Shown piece after piece: positions 1 to 9,037 of a stretch of 64,000 nt of DNA. Both the position numbers and the translations under genes were made by a program. Source of the DNA: Hongsoonwoonella zoysiae (GTDB lineage Bacteria > Pseudomonadota > Alphaproteobacteria > Rhizobiales > Stappiaceae). The notes below the pieces were generated by a model. The model did not search any database and had not been told where the DNA came from. It was given only the letters and a program-made list of their open reading frames with translations. The stretch lies in NCBI RefSeq assembly GCF_013266695.1, contig NZ_JABRXF010000003.1, forward strand, positions 248,001 through 312,000. The letters are read 5' to 3'. Every line of letters starts with the position of its first letter. Position 1 is the stretch's first letter.

Positions 1-37
1 TTTTGTTTGTTTATTGGATGACCAGCGAGGTACTTCC

Positions 38-367
38 ATGATTTACGGGCCCATTCGTCTTGCAAGCTCTATCGCCGTTGGAACCCTGACGCTTTTGCTT
101 GCGGCAGTGCAATCTCATGCTCAAGCGCTGCCGGACACGCGCGCGATGACATGCGCCCAGGCGCAAGCGTTCGTAGTGCAAAGCGGCGCCGTCGTCATGG
201 CAACCGGCCGATACACCTATGACCGGTTCGTCAGTTCACAGGCCTACTGCACCCCGGAACTTAATTTGAAGGCGTTCTACGCCCCGACCGCCGACGTTTA
301 CGAATGTCCCGTAGCCTATCGTTGCGCGGATATTTTCCACGGCAACGGAGACCGGGACACGGATTGA
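38..367 (+). CDS. small secreted hypothetical protein
   Basis: Protein of 109 aa that I do not recognise. The first ~30 residues form a clear signal peptide (hydrophobic AVGTLTLLLAAVQ core, then SHAQA as a likely signal peptidase I site), so the mature protein of ~80 residues should be periplasmic or secreted. The mature part has five cysteines (in TCAQA, YCTP, ECPV, RCAD), enough for disulfide bonds; the spacing resembles small rhizobial secreted proteins of unknown role. I prefer the ATG at 38 to the in-frame TTG at 14 because the signal peptide then begins directly. It converges on the HerA-like gene with 46 bases between the stop codons. Coding is well supported; function is unknown. Confidence 0.65.
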   Translation: MIYGPIRLASSIAVGTLTLLLAAVQSHAQALPDTRAMTCAQAQAFVVQSGAVVMATGRYTYDRFVSSQAYCTPELNLKAFYAPTADVYECPVAYRCADIFHGNGDRDTD

Positions 368-413
368 TTTCCGCATCCGCGCATAGAACGCCGCCTGAAG
401 CCGATAAGAAACG

Positions 414-1892
414 CTAACCCGTCGCCCGTCCCGCCACTGCTGCGGTTTGCCAGCCGAGATCCGGCAGCGTGACGATCCGGTTGCCGCGCAAATCGCTCGC
501 GCAAACAATGAAGCCGCGCTCTTCAAGGTGTGTCAGCAGCCACCGCGCGCGACCCAGCGAACGTGTGCCGTAAGCGCGCGCGATCTCTTCCTCGGAAGGA
601 CAAGGCTCGCCGCGTGCGGCCGCTTCCGCGATCAGCAGAAAGATGCCGCGCATATCTTCGCTCACACTTTCGGCGATGAGTTCGGCCTGCGCCCATTCGG
701 CCTCGTCGATCTCGCCGGCGCCCACACCGGCCCGCGCGAGCGTCACCAGCCGGCGGAATTCCGAAAGGTCCGGGGGCGGTGCCGTAACGCGGGCGATCCT
801 GAGCCTCACCTGGAAATCCTGATAAAGCTGCGCGATCGGCTGATAAGCGGCTTCGGGTTCGGACATGAGGCCTGCGAGAACCGCCTGCAGGGCGGCTTGC
901 CGTTCCGCAGCGTCCTCCGGTTCCGCCTCCGCGCCCTCGCGCATCTCGCCCTGCTTTTGCCTGCGGCTCAGTTGCTCCAGGATTTCGGCGGGCGCCGCAG
1001 ATGGCGTGGGCCTGCGCTGTATTTCGCTTCGCTCTTCATCGCTCGCCGGCTGAAAGAGAAGGTCCTCAACGTTTTCCGGCGCGGTCTCGGGCAACGGCGT
1101 CAGCTTCGGCCCGCCGCCGCGTGCCGCCGTTTCCACCTCGCCGATAACGAGTTTCACCGGGCGGCGGTAAAGCGCGGGGCCGAGCGCGACGAACTGCCCG
1201 CGCTGGAGATCGCGGAAGGTTTCGGCCTGCCGCTTTTCCATGCCAAGCAGGTCGGCCGCGCGCGCCATGTCGATATCGAGGAAGGTGCGCCCCATCAGGA
1301 AGTTGGAGGCTTCCGCGGCGACGTTCTTGGCAAGCTTCGCCAGGCGCTGCGTGGCGATGACGCCGGCAAGCCCACGCTTTCGGCCCCGGCACATGAGGTT
1401 CGTCATCGCGCCCAGCGCCACGCGCCGCGCCTCCTCACCCGCGTCCCCTGAGGCTGCGGGCGCGAAAAGCTGCGCCTCGTCGACGACGACCAGCATGGGG
1501 TACCAGTGATCGCGCTCGATCTCGAAAAGCGCGTTCAGGAAGACGGATGCAGCCTTCATCTGGCGGTCGACGTCGAGCCCTTCCAGATTAAGAACCACGG
1601 AAATGCGGTGCTTGCGCACCCTTGTGCCGATCACCGCAAGCTCGCGCTCGCAGGCGGCCGCATCGATGACAACCTGCCCGAACTTGTCGGCCAGAGTGAC
1701 GAAATCCCCTTCCGGGTCGATCACCGCCTGCTGCACCCAGGTGGCGCTTTGCTCCAGAAGACGGCGCAGAAGATGCGACTTTCCGGACCCGGAATTGCCC
1801 TGCACCAGCAGGCGGGTCGCCAGAAGCTCTTCCAGATCGAGCACGGCCGTCTCGCCCGAGACGGTCCGGCCCATGTCGATACTCACCGTCAT
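414..1892 (-). CDS. HerA-like ATP-binding protein (DUF87 / COG0433)
   Basis: Cytoplasmic P-loop ATPase of 492 aa in the HerA/FtsK superfamily. Seen: Walker A GNSGSGKS at residues 32-39, Walker B VVVDEAQ at 135-141, and an ATQR motif at 180-183 that fits the conserved Gln/Arg finger region of HerA-type motors. The C-terminal half (about 280-492) is charged and ends in a probable winged-helix-like segment (AYGTRSLGRARWLLTHLEERGFI). Archaeal HerA works with NurA in DNA end resection, and bacterial relatives can pair with nuclease or Sir2-type partners in defence; no such partner is adjacent here. It is therefore best called a stand-alone HerA-like ATPase, with its DNA role inferred from the family only. 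Confidence 0.75.
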   Translation of the reverse strand: MTVSIDMGRTVSGETAVLDLEELLATRLLVQGNSGSGKSHLLRRLLEQSATWVQQAVIDPEGDFVTLADKFGQVVIDAAACERELAVIGTRVRKHRISVVLNLEGLDVDRQMKAASVFLNALFEIERDHWYPMLVVVDEAQLFAPAASGDAGEEARRVALGAMTNLMCRGRKRGLAGVIATQRLAKLAKNVAAEASNFLMGRTFLDIDMARAADLLGMEKRQAETFRDLQRGQFVALGPALYRRPVKLVIGEVETAARGGGPKLTPLPETAPENVEDLLFQPASDEERSEIQRRPTPSAAPAEILEQLSRRQKQGEMREGAEAEPEDAAERQAALQAVLAGLMSEPEAAYQPIAQLYQDFQVRLRIARVTAPPPDLSEFRRLVTLARAGVGAGEIDEAEWAQAELIAESVSEDMRGIFLLIAEAAARGEPCPSEEEIARAYGTRSLGRARWLLTHLEERGFIVCASDLRGNRIVTLPDLGWQTAAVAGRATG

Positions 1893-2232
1893 GGATTAGG
1901 AGTGCTTTCGAAATTTCGCCGATTTCCGCGAGTTTGAACGATTCGGCTGACCGGTTCAAAGCGAAGAGCAAGGCGCGTGTGGACAAGGGGTGCGCATTGA
2001 TGAACAAATCCGATGTTACAAAGAACGTCATCCCGGCCCGTGTGCGCGTCAGCGCATCGCGAGATAGCCGGGCTTGTCCCCGACATGATCGGGGAACCCG
2101 GCGCATAGGCCGCGCAATAGCGCGCTTCCTTAAGAAGAGCGGGCTTTGCCCGCACCATATGTCCGGATACCGGATCAGCGCTCGGCTTCGCCTCACTTGT
2201 CCGGCATGACACGTCCCGAACTTGGATCTCAC
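1893..2232. other. 340-bp intergenic region, no gene
   Basis: The gap lies between the HerA-like gene and the end of matB. I see no convincing coding sequence. Most of it is occupied by the palindromic repeat listed at 2027-2210. The 5' part (1893-2026) should hold the promoter of the HerA-like gene, but no clear -35/-10 pair stands out. Confidence 0.6.
2027..2210. repeat. intergenic palindromic repeat, GTCATCCCGG-type
   Basis: The block begins GTCATCCCGG and ends CCGGCATGAC, near-perfect inverted termini (9 of 10 match). Inside is a CCCCGACATGATCGGGG hairpin and a GGCTTCGCC-type segment. This composition is typical of the dispersed intergenic repeats of alphaproteobacteria. It lies just downstream of matB and may help end transcription, but no T-tract terminator was found. 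Confidence 0.55.
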
Positions 2233-3747
2233 CTACCCCGCGAACGTGTCCTTGTAGGTATCGCGCAGCACGTTCTTCTGGATTTTGCCCATGGTATTAC
2301 GCGGCAACTGGTCGACCATATAGACGGTCTTCGGCTGCTTGAACTTGGCAAGCTTGTCGACAAGCGCTTCGCGCACGCTATCGGCACTCAATTCCGCGCC
2401 CGGCTTTTTCGCCACCACCGCGACAACACCCTCGCCGAAATCGGGGTGGGCTACGCCGATCACCGCGTTTTCGGCAACGCCCGGTATCTCGTCGATCAGG
2501 GCTTCCACTTCCGCGGGATAGACGTTGAACCCCCCGGAGATGATCAGGTCCTTCGCCCGGCCGACGATCGACACATAGCCCCACTTGTCGATGACACCCA
2601 TGTCGCCCGTGATGAAAAAGCCGTCGGCGCGGAATTCTTCCGCCGTCTTCTCCGGCATCCGCCAGTAACCTTTGAAGACATTCGGCCCCTTGACCTCGAT
2701 AACGCCGACCTCGCCATCCTCCAGCACCTTGCCGGTTTCCGGGTCGGCGATCCGAAGGTCCACGCCCGGCAGCGGAAAGCCCACGGTTCCTGGCCGCCTG
2801 TCGCCGTCATACGGGTTGGATGTGTTCATGTTGGTTTCGGTCATGCCATAGCGCTCGAGAATGGCGTGGCCCGTTCGCTCGCTGAATTCCTTGTGCACTT
2901 CGGCGGAAAGCGGCGCGGAACCGGAGATGAAAAGCCGCATGTGCGCCACGAGATCCCTGGTGAAGTCGCTGGTGGACAGAAGCCTCGTGTAGAACGTCGG
3001 AACGCCCATCATCGAGGTTGCGCGCGGCAGAAGGCGCAGCACTTCGCCAAGATCGAATTTCGCCAGGAACAGGAGCGATCCGCCGGCCATCAGCGTCACA
3101 TTGGTCGCGACGAAAAGCCCATGCGTATGGAAGATCGGCAGGGCGTGCAAAAGGACGTCGTCCTTGGAAAAGCGCCAGTAGTCGACAAGCGTCCTTGCGT
3201 TGGAGGCCAGGTTTTCGTGCGAAAGCATCGCCCCTTTGGAGCGTCCGGTCGTGCCGGAGGTATAAAGGATCGCGGCGAGATCATCGGGCCCTCGCGCGAC
3301 ATCCTCAAATGCTGAAGAAGCCGCGTCAGCATTCTCGCGCAAGCTGCCGCTGCCATTTGCATCCAGCGTTTCGACGCCCGCACCCACCCCGCCCGCAATG
3401 TCGGAAAGTGAGGCGACGCGTGCCGGATCGCAGACAAGCACCTTTGGCTCCGCATCACCGACGAAATAGCCGATTTCGGCCGGCGTATAGGCTGTGTTGA
3501 GCGGCAGGAAAATCGCGCCCGCCCGCACGGTGGCAAGGTAAAGCAGCAGCGCTTCGGGGGATTTTTCCACCTGCACCGCCACGCGGTCGCCCGGCGAAAC
3601 GCCAAGCGCTTGCAGCGCATTGGCGAACTGGCCGGACCGCGCGATTACTTGCCCATAGGTCAGCTTCTGTCCGCCGGGCGTTTCAAGAAACGTTTTAGCT
3701 TCATCGGATATGCGCGAGCGGATTTCGTCGATGAGATGGTTCGTCAT
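2233..3747 (-). CDS. matB: malonyl-CoA synthetase MatB
   Basis: Adenylate-forming enzyme of 504 aa that activates malonate to malonyl-CoA with ATP and CoA in the cytoplasm. Seen: the AMP-binding P-loop LYTSGTTGRSKG at 161-172, the YGMTETNMNTSNP motif at 300-312 characteristic of MatB-type malonyl-CoA synthetases, and the C-terminal catalytic lysine region PRNTMGK near 485. Its start overlaps the matA stop by four bases (ATGA), so the two are translationally coupled. It is the last gene of the matPQMAB operon. Its product is the substrate of MatA, which yields acetyl-CoA. Length and motifs are normal for the family. Confidence 0.93.
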   Translation of the reverse strand: MTNHLIDEIRSRISDEAKTFLETPGGQKLTYGQVIARSGQFANALQALGVSPGDRVAVQVEKSPEALLLYLATVRAGAIFLPLNTAYTPAEIGYFVGDAEPKVLVCDPARVASLSDIAGGVGAGVETLDANGSGSLRENADAASSAFEDVARGPDDLAAILYTSGTTGRSKGAMLSHENLASNARTLVDYWRFSKDDVLLHALPIFHTHGLFVATNVTLMAGGSLLFLAKFDLGEVLRLLPRATSMMGVPTFYTRLLSTSDFTRDLVAHMRLFISGSAPLSAEVHKEFSERTGHAILERYGMTETNMNTSNPYDGDRRPGTVGFPLPGVDLRIADPETGKVLEDGEVGVIEVKGPNVFKGYWRMPEKTAEEFRADGFFITGDMGVIDKWGYVSIVGRAKDLIISGGFNVYPAEVEALIDEIPGVAENAVIGVAHPDFGEGVVAVVAKKPGAELSADSVREALVDKLAKFKQPKTVYMVDQLPRNTMGKIQKNVLRDTYKDTFAG

Positions 3748-5111
3748 GCTGCGGGCACCACGGTCTTTTTCTTGTCCGGTACGGCCTTGAGCAGACGGGT
3801 CACCGCCGACGATGTCGCAACAGTCCCGTTCGCCGCGAAGGCCTCGTGATTCTTTTCGATGTCGCCAAGGTCATAGAGGTAATTCACCATGACGCCAAAC
3901 GATTGACGGATACCATTGGGCGAAGGATCGCCGAACCGGTTCACCCGCTCAAGCCGCGCGCCGTTGCCAAGGTGGAACCGGGCGACCGGATCGAGCGGAC
4001 GGTCCGTGTTCCCGCGCTTCTCACGCACGAGGTAATGCGCGCAAAGCGCCCGCAGCGGATCAGTCAGGCGGGTGCGCATTTCCTCATCGTATTCCCAGGC
4101 GTCATTGCCGATGGCTTCAACCTGATCGGGGGACAGGACCCTGCGCGCGACGCTGTCTTCGCCATCCATGTCCCGCGCCAGCCACGCCCGGAACCCCGGC
4201 ACCGGCGAAAGCGTGACGAAGGTCTTGAGGTTGGGCAGCTCGCGGCGAAGTTCCTCCACCACCTGCTTGATCAGGAAATTGCCGAAGGAAATGCCGCGCA
4301 GGCCCTTCTGGCAATTGGAGATGGAATAGAATGTCGCCGTCGTTGCGTCCCGCGCCGAAATTTCCGCCCGTTCCTCGGCCAGGATCGGCGGTATCGCCTC
4401 AGGGATCTCGCGCGTCAGCGCCACCTCCACGAAAATCAGCGGGTCGTCGACAAGGGCGGGATGGAAGAAGGCGTAAAGCCTGCGGTCGGCGAGATCTATG
4501 CGCCGGCGCAGATCCTCCCAGTCGCGGATTTCATGCACCGCCTCGTAGCGGATGATTTTCGAAAGGATCGACGCGGGCGTCGACCAGTCAATCCGTCGCA
4601 TGACGAGGAACCCCCTGTTGAACCACGACGAGAAAAGATGCTCGAAATCGCTGTCGACCTCGGCAAGTTCCGGCTTGTCCTTCAGGCGCTGAAGCAGCTC
4701 TGCGCGCATGGCAACAAGCTCGCTCGTGCCCCCGGGCGCCAGGTTCAGCCGTCGGATCAGTTCCTGCCGCTTCGGTTCTGACGCCAGATGCATGCGCCGC
4801 ACCAGCTTCTCGTCGCCGGGATTTTGCGCGATCTCCCGCGCGAGGCGCTCGATCTCGTCACGGTTGGTTCCGAAGCGCGAGAACAGCTCCTCGAAGAACT
4901 CCGTTCGCGCATCCCCGCCCAAGGCGCGGTAACTTGCCAGCACATCGCCCGCGAGCGCCACGCCCGAAGCTTCGCCCCGGCCCGATAACAGCGCCTCGCA
5001 GGTGTCGCCCACCGCCCTGCCGCTTGTGCTCCTGTCGCGCCGGCGCTCGAGCAGGCTGCGCCCCTGCTCGGCGATGGAGGACAGCAACTCGTTGAAGAAA
5101 CTGGTGTTCAT
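3744..5111 (-). CDS. matA: malonyl-CoA decarboxylase MatA
   Basis: Protein of 455 aa that decarboxylates malonyl-CoA to acetyl-CoA. Seen: the helical N-terminal domain, then the GNAT-like catalytic domain with TLSPVPGF at 300-307 (Ser302) and FHLGNGA with His380, matching the catalytic Ser/His pair known for malonyl-CoA decarboxylases. The reading frame stays open 28 codons further upstream inside matM, but the ATG at 5111 (MNTSFFNELL) overlaps the matM stop as ATGA and matches the usual family start. Cytoplasmic; works with MatB to convert malonate to acetyl-CoA. Confidence 0.93.
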   Translation of the reverse strand: MNTSFFNELLSSIAEQGRSLLERRRDRSTSGRAVGDTCEALLSGRGEASGVALAGDVLASYRALGGDARTEFFEELFSRFGTNRDEIERLAREIAQNPGDEKLVRRMHLASEPKRQELIRRLNLAPGGTSELVAMRAELLQRLKDKPELAEVDSDFEHLFSSWFNRGFLVMRRIDWSTPASILSKIIRYEAVHEIRDWEDLRRRIDLADRRLYAFFHPALVDDPLIFVEVALTREIPEAIPPILAEERAEISARDATTATFYSISNCQKGLRGISFGNFLIKQVVEELRRELPNLKTFVTLSPVPGFRAWLARDMDGEDSVARRVLSPDQVEAIGNDAWEYDEEMRTRLTDPLRALCAHYLVREKRGNTDRPLDPVARFHLGNGARLERVNRFGDPSPNGIRQSFGVMVNYLYDLGDIEKNHEAFAANGTVATSSAVTRLLKAVPDKKKTVVPAA

Positions 5112-6424
5112 AGGCCGGGTCCCATCAGCAGGTCTGGCAGCCAGGTTGCAATACCCGGCATGAGACACAGCAATATGATACCGACAACCATACATCCGAC
5201 GTATGGCATCGCGCCCCTGAGAATCTCACTTAGGGTTATCTTCGGCGCGATGCCATTGATGACATAGAGATTCAATCCCACGGGCGGAGTAATGAGGCCG
5301 ATTTCCATGTTGATGGTGAAGACAACCGCGAACCAGTAGGGGTCGAAGCCGGCTTGCGTGATGATCGGCAAGAGGATTGGCGCCGTCATCAGGATTACGG
5401 CAACAGGCGGCAGGAAGAAGCCGGCGAACAGCAGGAATACATTGATGATCGCCATCAGCACCCAGCGGTTAACCTCCAGCCCGGCGATCCATTCGGCGAT
5501 GGACTGGGTGATGAAGAGCGAGGAAAGCGTGAAGGAGAACAGCTCCGATGCGCCGATGATCATCATGATCATGACGCTCTCCTTCAGCGTGTCGCGAAAA
5601 AGCCCCGTGTAGAGCGACGGCTTCCAGAGCCTGTAGATCACGGCGACGAAGACAAGGCAGATTATCGCGCCCACGCCCGCGGCCTCCGACGGTGTGGCGA
5701 TGCCGCCGTAAAGCACGTAGAGGATCGCGACGATAATCGCCAGGAACGGCAGCACGCGCGGCAGCGCGCTGAGGCGCTCGCGCATGGAATAGGCGCGCGT
5801 GATCTCGCTGAGGCCGATGCCCTGCCGCTTGCAGGCGTAGACCGTCCAGATCATGAAGAGCGCGGTCAGCATCGCACCGGGTACGAGGCCCGCCAAAAAC
5901 AGCCGCCCAATCGAAGTTTCCGTCGCGATCCCGTAGACGATCATGGTGATCGACGGCGGAATGAGAATGCCGAGCGTGCCGCCGGCCGCGATGGAACCCG
6001 CTGCGATCTCGTTCGGGTAGCCACGCTTCGTCATTTCCGGAATGCCCATCTTGCCGATGGCGGCACACGTCGCGGGCGACGAGCCGGAAAGGGCCGCGAA
6101 GATGGAACAGGCCCCGAGGTTTGAAAGCACAAGCCCGCCCGGCACGCGGTTCAGCCAGCGGTCGAGGGCTTCGTAAAGGTCCTTGCCGGCGGGCGAGGAT
6201 GCAACGGCCGCCCCCATCAGGATGAACATCGGAATGGAGACGAGGCCGAAGGAGGCAAGCCCGCCGAAAAAGGTTTCGCCGAGGATGCTGAGCGAACCGG
6301 AGCCTTCCGCCAGCATGAGGATGACGATCGACACGAAGCCGAGTGCGAAGGCGATCGGCGTTCCAAGCGCAAGAAGAGCGAGCAGGAACACCAGAACGAT
6401 GGCACCCCAAAGAAGCGGCGTCAT
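5108..6424 (-). CDS. matM: TRAP transporter large permease MatM (DctM family)
   Basis: Inner-membrane protein of 438 aa with about 12 hydrophobic segments, belonging to the DctM large subunit of TRAP transporters (sodium-driven, binding-protein-dependent uptake). The N-terminal PLLWGAIVLVFLLALLALGTPIAFALG and the GGTLGILIPPS motif are typical. It overlaps matQ upstream and matA downstream by four bases each (ATGA). Malonate as substrate is inferred from the matA/matB linkage and from the known matPQMAB arrangement in Sinorhizobium. Confidence 0.9.
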   Translation of the reverse strand: MTPLLWGAIVLVFLLALLALGTPIAFALGFVSIVILMLAEGSGSLSILGETFFGGLASFGLVSIPMFILMGAAVASSPAGKDLYEALDRWLNRVPGGLVLSNLGACSIFAALSGSSPATCAAIGKMGIPEMTKRGYPNEIAAGSIAAGGTLGILIPPSITMIVYGIATETSIGRLFLAGLVPGAMLTALFMIWTVYACKRQGIGLSEITRAYSMRERLSALPRVLPFLAIIVAILYVLYGGIATPSEAAGVGAIICLVFVAVIYRLWKPSLYTGLFRDTLKESVMIMMIIGASELFSFTLSSLFITQSIAEWIAGLEVNRWVLMAIINVFLLFAGFFLPPVAVILMTAPILLPIITQAGFDPYWFAVVFTINMEIGLITPPVGLNLYVINGIAPKITLSEILRGAMPYVGCMVVGIILLCLMPGIATWLPDLLMGPGL

Positions 6425-6906
6425 GCGTCTTCTCCGAAAAGCTTCATGATTTCAGCGATATATTGCAGGACGAGCAGCCCGATGCCGAGGGGCAGCGGCA
6501 ACAGCGGGATCCAGAGCGGGATCGCCCAGACCGTGTCGGTCGTCCAGCCGCCTTCCCATGCTTCGTGGAAATACATCCACCCCGAATAGGCGAGCAGCGA
6601 GCAAAACGCGACGCCCACGAGGCCGGACAGAAGCTTCATGATCCGCTTGACGTTGTCGGACGCCGTGATCTGCAGAAGGTCGACGTTCACATGCCCCTTT
6701 TCCAGCAGCACATAGGGCGAGCCGATGAAGGTCGCCGCGACCAATGCGTAGATCACATATTCGGTCTGCCAGACGGTCGAGGCGTTCAGCACGTAGCGCA
6801 TGAAGACCATTTGCGTGACAACAAGCGCTGCGGACGCCGTCAGCAGGATGGCGAACACGCCGCCGATCCGCGAAAGAGCTGTAACCAGGCGGATATAGAG
6901 TGACAT
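6421..6906 (-). CDS. matQ: TRAP transporter small permease MatQ (DctQ family)
   Basis: Small inner-membrane protein of 161 aa with four predicted membrane segments, the DctQ-type subunit that pairs with MatM. Its stop overlaps the matM start (ATGA), so the two subunits are translated in a coupled way. It is separated from matP by 151 bases that carry a palindromic repeat and a hairpin with a T-tract. Small subunits of this family have low sequence identity, so the call rests on size, topology and position. Confidence 0.88.
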   Translation of the reverse strand: MSLYIRLVTALSRIGGVFAILLTASAALVVTQMVFMRYVLNASTVWQTEYVIYALVAATFIGSPYVLLEKGHVNVDLLQITASDNVKRIMKLLSGLVGVAFCSLLAYSGWMYFHEAWEGGWTTDTVWAIPLWIPLLPLPLGIGLLVLQYIAEIMKLFGEDA

Positions 6907-6934
6907 CTTGAAGTTACCTCGCCGTGGCTCGCTT

Positions 6935-6983
6935 GAGCATATCTCGCAAAATCCGGATCGAATTTCGCGATGAGGATATGCTC
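6935..6983. repeat. GAGCATAT-type extragenic palindrome in matP-matQ gap
   Basis: An imperfect palindrome whose ends are GAGCATATC and GATATGCTC, with a TCGCAAAAT/ATTTCGCGA centre. It resembles the palindrome at 45391-45441 (ends GAGCATAT and ATATGCTC). It lies between matP and matQ, directly after the terminator-like hairpin. Such palindromes commonly protect upstream mRNA from 3' decay. Confidence 0.65.
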
Positions 6984-7002
6984 CAGGCCGGCAAACGGGG
7001 CG

Positions 7003-7034
7003 AAAAAGGGCGCGGAACCTGTCGCCGCGCCCTT
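7003..7034 (-). terminator. rho-independent terminator/attenuator after matP
   Basis: Read on the minus strand, a perfect 10-bp stem (AAGGGCGCGG / CCGCGCCCTT) with a 9-base loop is followed by a run of five T. It lies 24 bases after the matP stop and before matQ, so it should stop part of the transcripts and give more binding protein than permease. Confidence 0.75.
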
Positions 7035-7057
7035 CGTTTTCGGCAATGCCGATCCGG

Positions 7058-8059
7058 TCAGTCGACGGCCAGCGCCTTGGCGATCAACTCGTCGCCACCT
7101 TCGACGTTTTCGGAGAAGTTCTTGTAGGATGTCTCCTTGGCGATGCCGAGCCACGCCTGATAGTCGTCCGGCGACATCTCGACCACCTCGACACCTGCCT
7201 TCTTGTAGGTATCGACCAGCGTCTGGTCGAGTTTCTTGGCCTCGCCGACGAAATACTCCTCAGCCACCTGGCCGGCGGCCATCAGCGCGTCCTGCTGCTC
7301 TTTTGAAAGCCCGTCCCACGTCCGCTTGGAAATCAGGATCGGCTCATACATGAACCAAAGCGCGTTCTCGCCCGGTGCCGTCAGGCAGGTCGCCTGCTCG
7401 TAAAGCCGGTAGGAAACGAAGGAGCCGGAAGAGGTGTTGGCCGCGTCCAGAACGCCCGTTTGCATCGCCGTGTAGATTTCTGACGACGGCATGGACGAGA
7501 TGGAAGCGCCCGCCCCCACCAGCATCTGTTCGAACGCCGGGCCGGCCGCTCGCGTCACCTGCCCCTGCATGGTCTCGGGCGAGGTGATGCACTGCTTCTT
7601 GGAGGCGAATGCGCCTGCAAGCCAGGCATCGGAAATCACCTTCACGCCGGCGTCCTCGATAATCGCCTTGATGTCGTCCATGAACGGGGAATCGTTCAGC
7701 CTCAGCGCACGGTCGTGGTTCTGCACGAGACCCGGCATCAGGGTCGCTGAAAACTGCGGGTGACGGCCGGAAGCGTAGTCGAGCGGGAAGGCCGAAATGT
7801 CGAGCTGGCCTTTCACCATCGCGCCCCATTGCTCCCTCGGCTTGAAGAGCGAGGCTCCCGGATAGACCTGGATCTTCAGGTCCACACCGGCCTTTTCCAC
7901 TTCGCGAGCGAGGATCTGCACCATCTCGTCGCGCACGTCGCCCTTGCCGCCCGGCCACTGGTGAGACGCCTTGAGCACGGTTTCGGCCTGAGCGGCGGGT
8001 ACTGTCACCGCCATTGCAACGCCGAGGCAAAGAGCCGCCTTGGTAAATGTCTTGAGCAT
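7058..8059 (-). CDS. matP: TRAP transporter solute-binding protein MatP (DctP family)
   Basis: Periplasmic binding protein of 333 aa. Residues 1-25 are a signal peptide (AVTVPAAQA, then cleavage before ETVLK). The mature part is a DctP-type TRAP binding protein, with the family's conserved Arg region near QGQVTRAAG and the TSSGSF segment. It should capture malonate and deliver it to MatQM. A strong ribosome site GGGAGGAAAG precedes the ATG. It is first in the matPQMAB operon, divergent from matR with a 247-bp gap. The ligand is inferred from the neighbours. Confidence 0.9.
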   Translation of the reverse strand: MLKTFTKAALCLGVAMAVTVPAAQAETVLKASHQWPGGKGDVRDEMVQILAREVEKAGVDLKIQVYPGASLFKPREQWGAMVKGQLDISAFPLDYASGRHPQFSATLMPGLVQNHDRALRLNDSPFMDDIKAIIEDAGVKVISDAWLAGAFASKKQCITSPETMQGQVTRAAGPAFEQMLVGAGASISSMPSSEIYTAMQTGVLDAANTSSGSFVSYRLYEQATCLTAPGENALWFMYEPILISKRTWDGLSKEQQDALMAAGQVAEEYFVGEAKKLDQTLVDTYKKAGVEVVEMSPDDYQAWLGIAKETSYKNFSENVEGGDELIAKALAVD

Positions 8060-8268
8060 TCTTTCCTCCCATTGCCCGCCGCTTGCCGGCAGGCCTCATC
8101 CCATGTTTTCGGCTTTGCCCCGCTTTCAGCGGTTGTCTCGCCGGTAAAAAGCATGCCAGCGCAGCCGCCTCGCCTCCACCCGGATTTTCACACCGGACAT
8201 CGCAGGCACCCTCGCGCTGCCGCCGAGGAAGAAGGCAATCACGGTCTGTGCATTCAAGTCAATTGTTT

Positions 8269-8278
8269 TTGTATACAA
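8269..8278. promoter_or_regulatory. MatR/GntR operator palindrome
   Basis: Perfect palindrome TTGTATACAA in the matP-matR gap, 28 bases before the matR start. It matches the core of the operator published for Rhizobium MatR (TCTTGTATACACGAG), a GntR repressor of malonate genes. It is the only GTATAC site I see in the gap. Confidence 0.75.
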
Positions 8279-8306
8279 TCGAATGGATTTTGCATAAATT
8301 CGACCC

Positions 8307-8978
8307 ATGATGGAGTTGAAGACCCGCCCCAGAACGGCGCAAACCCTGCGTGAAGCACTGGAAGATGACATCGCCGTCGGGCGTTATCCGCCCGGTTCGC
8401 GCCTTGATGAGGTGACGCTCGCCAAGCGCTTCGCCGTTTCGCGCACGCCGATCCGCGAGGCGCTGATCGAGCTTTCGGTCGCCGGCCTTGTCGAGATACG
8501 TCCCCGGCGGGGCGCATTCGTGCGCGATATCGGCATCTCGCGCCTTGTCGAGATGTTCCAGGTGATGGCGGAGCTTGAGGCCATGTGCGTGCGCCTTGCC
8601 TGCCGGCGCATGACGGCGCAGGAGCAGGCGGAGCTTGTCGCCGCGCATGAGGCCTGCATTCTGGCGGCGGACCAGCAGACGCCGGACGGTTATTTCCACG
8701 CCAACGAGCGCTTTCACGAGGCGATTTATGCCGCCAGCCACAACGGTTTCCTGGCAGAGCAGGCCCGCGCGCTGCAAAACCGGCTGAAGGCTTACCGCCG
8801 CCTGCAGCTTCGCGTGCGCAACCGGGTGAAGGGTTCGCTCGCCGAACATCAGGCCATCGTCGACGCCGTTCTGGAGGGCGATGCCGAAAAGGCGGAAAAC
8901 GTGCTGCGCTCGCACATCCTCATTCAGGGCGAACGCTTCAACGACTTCGTCGCTTCGCTGGGTGAGCAGCGAAGTTGA
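8307..8978 (+). CDS. matR: GntR-family (FCD) regulator of malonate genes
   Basis: Cytoplasmic repressor of 223 aa. Residues ~8-75 form the GntR winged helix (LDEVTLAKRFAVSRTPIREALIELSVAGLVEIRPRRGAFV), followed by an all-helical FCD ligand-binding domain. It is divergent from matP, with a GntR-type palindrome between. Rhizobial homologues are called MatR or, in Sinorhizobium, GtrA; malonate or malonyl-CoA is the expected effector. Two adjacent ATG codons (8307, 8310) are possible starts. Confidence 0.85.
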   Translation: MMELKTRPRTAQTLREALEDDIAVGRYPPGSRLDEVTLAKRFAVSRTPIREALIELSVAGLVEIRPRRGAFVRDIGISRLVEMFQVMAELEAMCVRLACRRMTAQEQAELVAAHEACILAADQQTPDGYFHANERFHEAIYAASHNGFLAEQARALQNRLKAYRRLQLRVRNRVKGSLAEHQAIVDAVLEGDAEKAENVLRSHILIQGERFNDFVASLGEQRS

Positions 8979-9037
8979 AGGCCACCCCTTCCCCGACGAC
9001 ACCGTTGCATCGCCGCGCCGGACCGTCCAATTTGACA

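Noticed and set aside
5354-6124. 256-codon plus-strand frame opposite matM
   Set aside because: Antisense shadow of the matM gene, with repetitive charged residues and no homology pattern.
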